NCBI GenBank assembly: GCA_964653795.1
Contig: CAZZHO010000050.1
Coordinates: forward strand, 1 to 26,702
Reading direction: 5' to 3'
Length of the DNA stretch: 26,702 nt
Source: JAWPMT01 sp964653795
GTDB lineage: Bacteria; Bacteroidota; Bacteroidia; Cytophagales; Cyclobacteriaceae
Shown here piece after piece: positions 13,774-20,656 of the stretch. A program made the position numbers and the translations under genes. Every line of letters begins with the position of its first letter. The first letter of the stretch is position 1. The notes beneath the pieces were generated by a model. The model was not told the origin of the DNA and made no database searches. It saw only the letters and a program-made list of their open reading frames with translations.

Positions 13774-14109
13774 ATGGATTACGAGAAGATATTTTTAACC
13801 CTTTTCAGCGTAGCTGGTTTCTGGAAATTCATTGAGCTGATTATAAAGCTGGGCTTTGAGAAAAAACTCAAGAAAGCCGAAGCAGGGAGTTTGGCAGCAC
13901 AAGCTAATAATCTCATTGTTTCCAATTGGGTTCAATGGTCCCAAACACTTGAAAAGAAGGTTACGGAGCTGGAATCCTTAGCCTCTTCTATGGAGGAAAC
14001 CATCGGAAAGCAGCGCTTAAGAATACTTGAAATGGAAAAGCACATTTCTAAACTGGAGAAAAGAAACAAGGAACTAGAGGGTAAGTTAGCCGAATTGAAC
14101 AGTAAATGA
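13774..14109 (+). CDS. 111-residue membrane-anchored coiled-coil protein
   Basis: A membrane helix at about 6-25 is followed by EKKLKK and a long heptad-rich helix (residues 60-110: LEKKVTELESLASSMEET, then RILEMEKHISKLEKRNKELEGKLAEL). The architecture resembles an inner-membrane spanin or a phage-type lysis or structural coil. Basic residues after the helix predict that the coil is on the cytoplasmic side, which argues against a spanin unless the topology is inverted. It overlaps the next gene by 4 bases (ATGA). Confidence 0.65.
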   Translation: MDYEKIFLTLFSVAGFWKFIELIIKLGFEKKLKKAEAGSLAAQANNLIVSNWVQWSQTLEKKVTELESLASSMEETIGKQRLRILEMEKHISKLEKRNKELEGKLAELNSK

Positions 14110-14264
14110 GCGGGGAAGGGAAGAGTCTTTTGGTCAAAGTTCTAATTGGTGTATCGTTAGCCGTAAACATCACCTATACGGTTCTAAGGATCGTGGAGAT
14201 GGAAAAGGCCAAGAAGGCTAAGAAAGCCAAGAAAAAGGGCTGCAATTGTGAGGACAGGGGGTAA
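14106..14264 (+). CDS. 52-residue membrane protein with Lys-rich tail and CxC
   Basis: Translated by hand from the ATG overlapping the previous stop. A membrane helix at about 8-30 (LLVKVLIGVSLAVNITYTVL) is followed by MEKAKKAKKAKKKG and CNCEDRG. The 4-base overlap upstream and 3-base gap to the next ATG place it firmly in the operon. The tail is one of the most Lys-dense in the cassette and could touch nucleic acid or acidic partners such as the acidic arm of the 299-residue protein; that is speculative. Confidence 0.6.
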   Translation: MSGEGKSLLVKVLIGVSLAVNITYTVLRIVEMEKAKKAKKAKKKGCNCEDRG

Positions 14265-14267
14265 TTA

Positions 14268-14765
14268 ATGAAGGTTGAAAAAGAATATGTCTACATTGCT
14301 GCAGCCGGACTTTCGATGATGGCCATCATGGCCACCTTCCTTATTTTGAGAAAGCGTAAAAAAAGTCCTGAAATCGACTTGAGTGTTTTCGATAGTCCGG
14401 ATGCCCCCGGTTCAGGGAGGTGCATTGATAGGAAGCTGGTAAGAATGCTTCAACAACTTGAGAGAACGACTCGTTATCCGGTTTTCAAAAGAATCAATTC
14501 AGGTGTTCGTACTTCTTCGCATAATAGTAAGGTGGGTGGAGTTTACAATTCGTCTCACAAGATACCCGTATGCAATGCTGTGGACATTAGTACGCCTTCA
14601 AGGGCAATACAGAGAAAACTAGTTGAGGCCGCTCGTAAGATCGGATTCAAGCGAATTGGAATTGGGAGTACATTCATTCACCTGGACATTGACGGTACTA
14701 AATCACAGTATGTAGCCTGGGGGTATCCTTCAGGAACCAGGCCACCTTTTAATCCTTTTGCTTAA
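14268..14765 (+). CDS. 165-residue membrane-anchored M15-type D,D-peptidase (endolysin-like)
   Basis: A membrane helix at about 8-27 is followed by RKRKKS. The catalytic part has the M15/VanY-like zinc ligands: SSHKIPVCNAVD (His97 and Asp106, the SxHxxxxAxD pattern) and FIHLDID (His138, with Asp140). The upstream block (RINSGVRTSSHNSKVGG) is the usual start of the Peptidase_M15_3 fold. The expected reaction is cleavage of D-Ala-containing peptide bonds in peptidoglycan. It is the last gene of the cassette. Its final 153 bases are duplicated at 16376-16528 in decayed form, bracketing the minus-strand channel gene. Confidence 0.85.
   Translation: MKVEKEYVYIAAAGLSMMAIMATFLILRKRKKSPEIDLSVFDSPDAPGSGRCIDRKLVRMLQQLERTTRYPVFKRINSGVRTSSHNSKVGGVYNSSHKIPVCNAVDISTPSRAIQRKLVEAARKIGFKRIGIGSTFIHLDIDGTKSQYVAWGYPSGTRPPFNPFA
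14613..14765 (+). repeat. Direct repeat, left copy (functional 3' end of the M15 gene)
   Basis: This matches 16376-16528 at about 134 of 153 positions by my hand alignment, same orientation, no gaps. Most differences in the first half are at third codon positions. The two copies are about 1.76 kb apart and enclose the minus-strand channel gene. Confidence 0.85.
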
Positions 14766-14769
14766 TGCC

Positions 14770-16167
14770 TTAATATTTGTTTGTTGAAAAACCTGCAACT
14801 ATAAAACCAACATTAAAAACACCAAAAAGAGATTCCAAAGTTGCTGCAATCCTGGTTACTCCAGTTGGACTATAATCCCCATACCCCAGAGTTGTAAAAG
14901 TAGTTGAACTAAAGTAAATACAATCCCATATCGAGAGTGATGTATCCTTGCCATTGTTTAGCAATATATCAGGTCGATTCAGCCAATAGAATAAGGCGAA
15001 TAAGAGAATCATCCCTATGGAAACCCCGATAATATTTTGAGGTTTTCTTCCATACCCCCAATACCACCTGCTTATTGATTTTGCCAGGTATTTTCTGCCC
15101 TTACTTCCCTTTCTAATATACTCATGTTCTTTAATAAAGTATCTAATCGCATTGCGATCATCCCCTTGATCCGCATACAATTTTTTTAAGGATTGGTAGG
15201 CGGGGAAGTTTCGATCTTTTACAGATTTGTCCTTTTGAATTTCAACTTCGGAAATGTTACATCCTTTTATTATCGGGTCAAATAACCCACCCCAAATGGT
15301 AACTGTTCTTAGTTGGGAATTCTGAAAATCACCTGTCAGCTCACAGTCATAGAATCTCCATTGTTGAATCTTCGAATCTATGACTTTAAAGTTTTTTATT
15401 GAGCAATGTTCAAAAGTCAAAAGAGACATGTCTAAATCCCTCGCGACCATGTTATCACAAGCGCAATAGGAACAACTTAAATTACCTTCCTCACCGAAGT
15501 AAATTTCTCTGTTAAGCCTTAAACCACAGAGATTCACAAATTCTAATCGCTTTCCTCTTAATAGAATATTGAAAGCGTTCTTTGGAGCATCGATCCCGCC
15601 CATTTTGAGTAATTCAAAGTTTTCAGATCCTGAATGCACATCGGCATGAATGAAAACACGCTCCGTATCTGAACCTGGTGCGGTTCGAGAATTTATACCA
15701 AGAATTGTCGCTGATTTTTGTCTACGCTTTAACCAATCTAAATAAGAGTAGAATTCTAAAATTGGTTTATAGGAAGATTGGGTACCCATTGATTTTTTAA
15801 CTCCAGAAAGAGGTGCATAAGCAACCAAGTTCCTCTTTTTCCCCTCAAACGTCTGTTCCACCAAATAGAGTTTTTTCTTTTTAGATAGTTTTTTATGCTC
15901 CAGAAAAGGGGTTAACTCTCCACAGCTTAGAATTAAATCGTCAGACAGGTTAGAGTCAGACTTCCACTCTTTGAAGAGTAGTAGGTTGTCATCAAAATGC
16001 TTTAATAATTTTGGGAAATCATGTTTTTTACGCCATTCAATAAAGTACTCTTCTTCCAACAGCCATAAATCCATAATATCAGGCTGTGGATTGTCCTTAA
16101 CCTTTTCATAAAGCCTCTTTGCTTCTTTCTCCTTATCTGCAAGAAATCTTTCGCGGTGACTATTCAT
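14770..16167 (-). CDS. 465-residue protein with pentapeptide-like middle region and C-terminal two-helix potassium channel
   Basis: The C-terminal part has a membrane helix at about 375-395, a pore loop with TTLGYGD (selectivity filter, GYGD at 428-431) and a second helix ending the protein, the Ion_trans_2/KcsA-like layout. Residues 205-310 carry irregular (A/C)xLxx/F-type units with many Cys and Phe (FVNLCGLRL, DLDMSLLTFEHCSIKNF), suggesting a pentapeptide-like beta-helix. The N-terminus is helical and charged. A good Shine-Dalgarno (AGGAG) precedes the ATG. It is transcribed against the cassette, is noticeably A/T-rich and is bracketed by the M15 3'-end repeat. It is probably accessory cargo; a membrane-depolarising defence effector is possible but unproven. 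Confidence 0.8.
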   Translation of the reverse strand: MNSHRERFLADKEKEAKRLYEKVKDNPQPDIMDLWLLEEEYFIEWRKKHDFPKLLKHFDDNLLLFKEWKSDSNLSDDLILSCGELTPFLEHKKLSKKKKLYLVEQTFEGKKRNLVAYAPLSGVKKSMGTQSSYKPILEFYSYLDWLKRRQKSATILGINSRTAPGSDTERVFIHADVHSGSENFELLKMGGIDAPKNAFNILLRGKRLEFVNLCGLRLNREIYFGEEGNLSCSYCACDNMVARDLDMSLLTFEHCSIKNFKVIDSKIQQWRFYDCELTGDFQNSQLRTVTIWGGLFDPIIKGCNISEVEIQKDKSVKDRNFPAYQSLKKLYADQGDDRNAIRYFIKEHEYIRKGSKGRKYLAKSISRWYWGYGRKPQNIIGVSIGMILLFALFYWLNRPDILLNNGKDTSLSIWDCIYFSSTTFTTLGYGDYSPTGVTRIAATLESLFGVFNVGFIVAGFSTNKY

Positions 16168-16365
16168 TTATTTTCTCCTATTGATGGCGGTTCAAGATAC
16201 AAAGCGCAATAGGATTGAACATAGTAAGTCAATATTAAACCAGATCTTAAAACAAAATCTTCATCTCGGCCAAGGTAAGGGTTGATGTAATGGAGGAACG
16301 GGGTACCCTGACCTCTCATGTGGGAATTTCTAAATCGCTGACTCTACTCATTCAATCAAATGCAT

Positions 16366-16528
16366 GCAAGAATAGAGAAAGCTTGTTGAGGTTGCTCGCA
16401 AGATTGGGTTTAAGTGAATTGGAATTGGGAGTACATTCGTTCACATGGACATTGACGGTACTAAATCACAGTATGGAGCCCAGAGGTATCCTTCAGGAAC
16501 CAGGCCACCTTTTAAACCTTTGGTTTAG
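16366..16528 (+). pseudogene. Decayed duplicate of the M15 peptidase 3' end
   Basis: In the M15 frame this reads RKLVEVARKIGFK-stop-IGIGSTFVHMDIDGTKSQY...YPSGTRPPFKPLV-stop. A CGA codon has become TGA, and just upstream CAG has become TAG with a 1-base indel. Third-position changes show it diverged as a working gene before decaying. Nothing upstream of 16366 matches the rest of the M15 gene, so only the last third remains. The 92-residue frame starting at 16290 over this region is a shifted reading and not a gene. Confidence 0.85.
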
Positions 16529-16545
16529 TGATGATGGTCAAAAAC

Positions 16546-17121
16546 CTAATCGGATTCCTTCAACATAACTCTAATCTCGTTGATGGTCAAGCCATCCTTT
16601 TTAGAGTACTTTTTGTAATGTTGATTAGCCCATTTTTGAAAGGCTATTAGATGTTCGCCAAAACCTCTATTGACAACTTGAGTATCAATATTTCGTTCGC
16701 TTTCAGTTTCATCCCTTCTAAAACCGGAAATGGTGGTAAATGGAAATGTTAGAAGATTCTTTTGCTCATCTTCAACCAAATGCACCATTTCATGCGCCAG
16801 ACAACCCGCCAGCGCTTCGATAGGCATTTTCCTTGCAGATTTTGCTACATATATGATCTGCTTTTTTCTTAGCGGATTGTAAAGGGTGGCCATGTGATAC
16901 TCTTTTGTTTTAAGGATGATAAACCGTATCATTTCGACCCTTAAATCGGGGAATCCAGGTTCACATGTTTTTAGAGCTTTTGCCAGTCTCGCTCTGATAT
17001 CATGGCTTTTGGAATCATCAAGAGATACCCTAATTTCCTTCCATTCCAGCCTCCACAATCTGAAATAGAATGCGACATACAAAGTTAGGGCTATGGAAGA
17101 AATGGTTATCAGCAATTCCAT
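16546..17121 (-). CDS. 191-residue membrane-anchored zinc metallopeptidase (HEMVH)
   Basis: I use the ATG at 17121 rather than the TTG one codon earlier. An N-terminal membrane helix (3-20) precedes a soluble domain with HEMVH at 110-114, a HExxH zinc motif, and a downstream ETESERNID stretch (138-146), in which a Glu probably completes the zinc site, followed by VVNRGFGEHLIAF. The family name is uncertain (M48-like or a related minigluzincin). It lies 18 bases beyond the M15 relic, on the opposite strand to the cassette. A housekeeping or accessory protease is equally possible. Confidence 0.75.
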   Translation of the reverse strand: MELLITISSIALTLYVAFYFRLWRLEWKEIRVSLDDSKSHDIRARLAKALKTCEPGFPDLRVEMIRFIILKTKEYHMATLYNPLRKKQIIYVAKSARKMPIEALAGCLAHEMVHLVEDEQKNLLTFPFTTISGFRRDETESERNIDTQVVNRGFGEHLIAFQKWANQHYKKYSKKDGLTINEIRVMLKESD

Positions 17122-17274
17122 CAAATAGTAAGATATAAATATTCAACTTTCGCTTTTAGAAGGAGTTGAGAGCTATCTTTAAGGTCTCATTCAGGTTGTT
17201 GCAAAGCAATTTTCCTTATTCAGCCCCGCAAAAATAGTTATTGAAAATCCAATTAATCAACGTTAGTTAGCCAG

Positions 17275-17643
17275 GTGATCCAACCAAGATTCAATATTGC
17301 CGATTTCGTACAGAAGGAAGAAACTTATCCAAGCCCACGTCTGGAGGTGAGACTTGACGATGATCTCATGTGTTGCATTTATTTTGATCAGGAATACAAG
17401 GATGCCGATAAGCTGTTTCGATACTTAACGCAAATACATCTACACAAACAACTGAATAGTCCGAAAGTTGAGGAGGATAAGGAGCAGTATCGCTGGAAAT
17501 TAATGAACGTTGATGGTAAGGAACTTGGTAAATGGCAGGAAATCTACACAGAGGCTGCCTACACCTTAATAAGACATGAGAATCGAAAACGCTACAAGGG
17601 CCTGTTGATCATTGGTGGCAAGGAAATTCGATTCCCAAATTGA
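17275..17643 (+). CDS. 122-residue hypothetical protein
   Basis: The frame opens with GTG at 17275. The translation is a soluble mixed alpha/beta protein with acidic and aromatic residues (RLEVRLDDDLMCCIYFDQEYKD, KELGKWQEIYTEAAYTLIRH, KGLLIIGGKEIRFPN). There is no signal peptide, membrane helix or motif that I recognise. It ends 8 bases from the convergent TPR regulator gene. It may belong to the accessory stretch or to the host background. Confidence 0.5.
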   Translation: MIQPRFNIADFVQKEETYPSPRLEVRLDDDLMCCIYFDQEYKDADKLFRYLTQIHLHKQLNSPKVEEDKEQYRWKLMNVDGKELGKWQEIYTEAAYTLIRHENRKRYKGLLIIGGKEIRFPN

Positions 17644-17651
17644 CCACCTCA

Positions 17652-19421
17652 TTATATTGTTCCCAAATACTCCTCAAGATCCTGATCAATCGCCAAATTT
17701 AGCCTCTGCTTTAAACGGTGCTTGGCTCTGCCTACGCTTTCAGGACTTATGTTAAGAGCTGTTGCTATTTCCTTATTTGAAAGTTTTATTCTAATCATTG
17801 CCGCGAGCCTATCATCGTTTCTACCTAGTTGGTTCTGAAGTTGTTTGAGTCTTTCAAAGAATCTAGGATAAACTGCTTCAAACTGGAGCTTGAATTTGAC
17901 CCAATCCTTCTGACTCAAACTATGGTTGAGTTTATCAATGAACTCAACAACCTGTCGCTCGCTCCAGGTGTCTTGATTCTTATATTGGCTTAGTTCAGCC
18001 CTCGTGAGATCGAGGATCTCATCCTTTAAACTCAGTTGATGTGAATAGTCAAGCAATTGTATCTTCTTCGCATCCAATTGTGTATTGGCCAGTTCCGTTT
18101 CCTTTTCTGCCAGAAGTCGATTTTTCTCACCAAGCAGGAGTTTGATGTTCATCCTTTTACGGTGGATGTAAAAAATCACAAGACTCAATAGAAACAGCAC
18201 CAGGAGCCCAATTATAACCGAGTTTCTCTGCCTTATCTTGAGGCTCTTAATCTCGTTTTGTTGTACCTGAAATTTGTTCTCGTTGGTTAACTCCTCGAAC
18301 TCAAATTGTGCCTGAATCTCTGCAATTCTCTGGCTGTTGGCTTCGATTACCAAACTGTCTTTAACTGAGACAAAATCCTGATAGTTTTGGAGAGCTAAAT
18401 CGAACTCATTACGATCAAGGTGATATTGGTATAGGAATGAGTAGATATCTCTTGTTAAGATTTTATGGTGAATTTGGTGGGCTATGGCAAGAGCGGAGTT
18501 TGCCATTTCCAATACACTGTTATTTTGTTTCATGGAGTGATATACCTTGGCTTTGTTTAATCGGAGTCTACCAAGTCCAAAGAGGTCTCCAATTTCTTCC
18601 CTGATTAGCTCGGATTGCTCATAGTGATTAAGTGCTTTTTGATATTGTTCAAGTTCCCAAAAGGCAAAGCCTAGATTTTGCAAGCATAGTGCGATATGCA
18701 TTTTGTCCTTCAGCTTGCTGAAAATGGTAAGGGCCTTCTGATTAAATTCTATGGACAAGCCAAGATTATGCTTTTTGTATTCCAGAACGGCTAGGTTGAT
18801 ATAGCCCTGGCCCAATAGAAAATTGTCATTAAGCTGCCTGTAGATGTCCAACGACCTATGCAGATAACGCCCCGCGTCCTCCAAATTCTCCATCAACTCG
18901 TAACATCGGGCGATATTGAAGAGGAAACTGGCTTCCAGTCTGCGGTGACCCGCTTCACGGCTTATTGGCAACCCTTTCAGCGAAATTTCAATGGCCAGAC
19001 CAAAGTGATTTTGACGGAAGTGATGTGTGGAGCTGATCAGATATGCTCGGGCCTGACGCGTTTTATCAGGCTTTAGCTCCTGCATCATGTCAAACGCCTC
19101 CTTGATAATTTGATCTGTCTGCCCAAATTGCCTTTGACTACTTAAAACAGTGGCTTGTAAAAGTTTGGCATCGTACTCTCCCAAGGGATATCCAATTCGT
19201 CTGGATAAGGACAGGGACTGATCCAGAGTTTCAAGTGCTTCACTGGGCGATATGGTATGTAATCTGGCAGCAAGGACATGCAGGGCATCTACTTTGGTTA
19301 CACCTTCAGAATCTCTGATAATGGATCGAAGGCTGTCGAGTTCACTATTTTGGGCTGAAAGCGAAATGATCAGGCATAGCAATCCCGTTAAGAGAAATAT
19401 CTTTCTTGGCTGAGGTGTCAT
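17652..19421 (-). CDS. TPR sensor-regulator with membrane helix, coiled coil and LuxR-like helix-turn-helix
   Basis: The frame can begin at 19493, but the ATG at 19421 gives a classical signal-peptide-like start (RKIFLLTGLLCLIISLSAQ), so I prefer it (589 residues). The periplasmic part consists of several tetratricopeptide units (LGQGYINLAVLEYKKHNLG, ALCLQNLGFAFWELEQYQKA). A membrane helix (IIGLLVLFLLSLVIFYI) is followed by a coiled coil and a C-terminal LuxR/GerE-like HTH (KLSNKEIATALNISPESVGRAKHRL). This layout is a common Bacteroidota one-piece regulator that links extracytoplasmic signals to transcription. Targets are unknown. It is convergent with the 122-residue gene. Confidence 0.85.
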   Translation of the reverse strand: MTPQPRKIFLLTGLLCLIISLSAQNSELDSLRSIIRDSEGVTKVDALHVLAARLHTISPSEALETLDQSLSLSRRIGYPLGEYDAKLLQATVLSSQRQFGQTDQIIKEAFDMMQELKPDKTRQARAYLISSTHHFRQNHFGLAIEISLKGLPISREAGHRRLEASFLFNIARCYELMENLEDAGRYLHRSLDIYRQLNDNFLLGQGYINLAVLEYKKHNLGLSIEFNQKALTIFSKLKDKMHIALCLQNLGFAFWELEQYQKALNHYEQSELIREEIGDLFGLGRLRLNKAKVYHSMKQNNSVLEMANSALAIAHQIHHKILTRDIYSFLYQYHLDRNEFDLALQNYQDFVSVKDSLVIEANSQRIAEIQAQFEFEELTNENKFQVQQNEIKSLKIRQRNSVIIGLLVLFLLSLVIFYIHRKRMNIKLLLGEKNRLLAEKETELANTQLDAKKIQLLDYSHQLSLKDEILDLTRAELSQYKNQDTWSERQVVEFIDKLNHSLSQKDWVKFKLQFEAVYPRFFERLKQLQNQLGRNDDRLAAMIRIKLSNKEIATALNISPESVGRAKHRLKQRLNLAIDQDLEEYLGTI

Positions 19422-19943
19422 TCCGATACAAAAAACACAGCAAAATATGAGAATTGAAAACTTATATACGATTAGGTTCTTAGGTGTGCACAAGTTGTCT
19501 TTAACGAGTTCAGATTTATCCGCTTAGAAAGTCTTGCATTTCGGAGAGATGGATGCAGCAGAAAGAAAGCCTTGAAAAATGATAAAAATGTATACTAAGG
19601 TTTAGTGTACATCGACTAAAAATTAGCCCGTCCTTACTCTAAAATGCATCCGGTTCTATTGCCCGGATATTTTGTATTTTAGACATTAGAGTATCGGGTT
19701 ACACTACTGCTACGTTCTTTACAGGCAGATTATTAATAGGAAAAGGAGGCTTTTGTTGCATCCCTCGCAACTACCTGAAAGTAAAGACTCCTTCGAGGCA
19801 TTTTTCGCAACATTTTTATTCGAGTTTACATTTAAGGCACTTCTCATTGCGAAAATCACAACTCGTTTTTTTCTGTTGCAAAAAGCCGTTTTCACCAGGA
19901 TGAGGTACACAGTACATTAGGCTTACTTTTTAACCTAACAACC
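19422..19943. other. Divergent intergenic region between regulator and lipoprotein genes
   Basis: This 0.5-kb gap separates two outward-facing genes and should hold both promoters. The only strong element I see is the palindrome at 19589-19611. The minus-strand 63-residue frame at 19719-19910 has low-complexity composition, and I do not regard it as a gene. Confidence 0.55.
19589..19611. promoter_or_regulatory. Operator-like palindrome
   Basis: TGTATACTAA-GGT-TTAGTGTACA is an inverted repeat with 9 of 10 matching pairs and one G-T, lying between the divergent TPR-LuxR regulator and the lipoprotein gene. Size and spacing suit a dimeric DNA-binding protein; autoregulation by the neighbour is a reasonable guess. 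Confidence 0.45.
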
Positions 19944-20582
19944 ATGAAACTAACATTATTTAGACTAACAATACTCTTTTGCCTTGCTACCGTTTTTGTT
20001 GCATGCGAAAAGGAACCAGCCATTAAAACCACCGTATATGGCCGGGTGGTGACCTACGGCACAAGCGATTACCCTTCTGATACTTTGCTCCCTGTTGAGC
20101 TTGTCGAAACCACTGGAGGCAGCGGCCTTGGGGTAGGTGAAATAGTCCGGCAAACCAAATACACTGATGACTTAGGTAACTTCAGCTTCAGTTTTACGGC
20201 TGGAAATCGCCAGGACTTATTTTGGGTTAGAGTACCCCATACCCATACTCCACCAATGCACTATGACATGAGTACACATGGCGGATTTAATGTACCTGTT
20301 GGTAAAGTCTCAAACGTAAATATCGTGCTAAAACCAGTGGCATGGATAGAACTCCATGTGCGAAATGTAAACCCAAAGCCAGGTGACATTTTGTTTGTGA
20401 ATTGGGGAGGCTTTCCACCTGAATTTCACGGAATGGCGGATGATACCGTCATACTTTCAGGTGGAGGAAACAGCAACATCCCAATATCCTTGACTCTATA
20501 TAGGGATGGGAACTGGAACAACTTTAAAGACACGGTTTTCCTTCCTGCATTTGACACAACATATCATTTGCTCGAATACTAA
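19944..20582 (+). CDS. 212-residue lipoprotein with carboxypeptidase-regulatory-like beta domain
   Basis: A signal peptide ends at VFVAC with Cys21 as the lipid-attachment residue, so the protein is probably anchored in the outer or inner membrane. The mature part begins with a TVYGRVVTYGTSD strand pattern and continues with YTDDLGNFSFSF and VNIVLKP, the layout of CarboxypepD_reg-like or transthyretin-like beta-sandwich domains common in Bacteroidota surface proteins. No enzyme motif is visible. It is followed by a perfect hairpin and then the large T9SS protein; the two may be functionally linked surface proteins. Confidence 0.75.
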   Translation: MKLTLFRLTILFCLATVFVACEKEPAIKTTVYGRVVTYGTSDYPSDTLLPVELVETTGGSGLGVGEIVRQTKYTDDLGNFSFSFTAGNRQDLFWVRVPHTHTPPMHYDMSTHGGFNVPVGKVSNVNIVLKPVAWIELHVRNVNPKPGDILFVNWGGFPPEFHGMADDTVILSGGGNSNIPISLTLYRDGNWNNFKDTVFLPAFDTTYHLLEY

Positions 20583-20589
20583 CAAAACA

Positions 20590-20617
20590 CACCCCTTCTG
20601 TTACCGCAGAAGGGGTG
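20590..20617 (+). terminator. Strong hairpin after the lipoprotein gene
   Basis: CACCCCTTCTG (20590-20600) pairs perfectly with CAGAAGGGGTG (20607-20617) around a 6-base loop, 7 bases after the stop. No T-tract follows on this strand, as is frequent for hairpins in this window. Confidence 0.65.
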
Positions 20618-20656
20618 CTGGCATTCAGTCAATACATTAACTAAACACCTTAAAAA

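Noticed and set aside
16290..16568. 92-residue plus-strand frame
   Set aside because: The M15 relic lies here in another frame with clear homology; this frame is a shifted reading of it.
893..17643. Integrative element with tRNA attachment site
   Set aside because: The tRNA genes at the right end are 9 kb away beyond host genes, no integrase is visible, and I could find no matching direct repeat at the left boundary.
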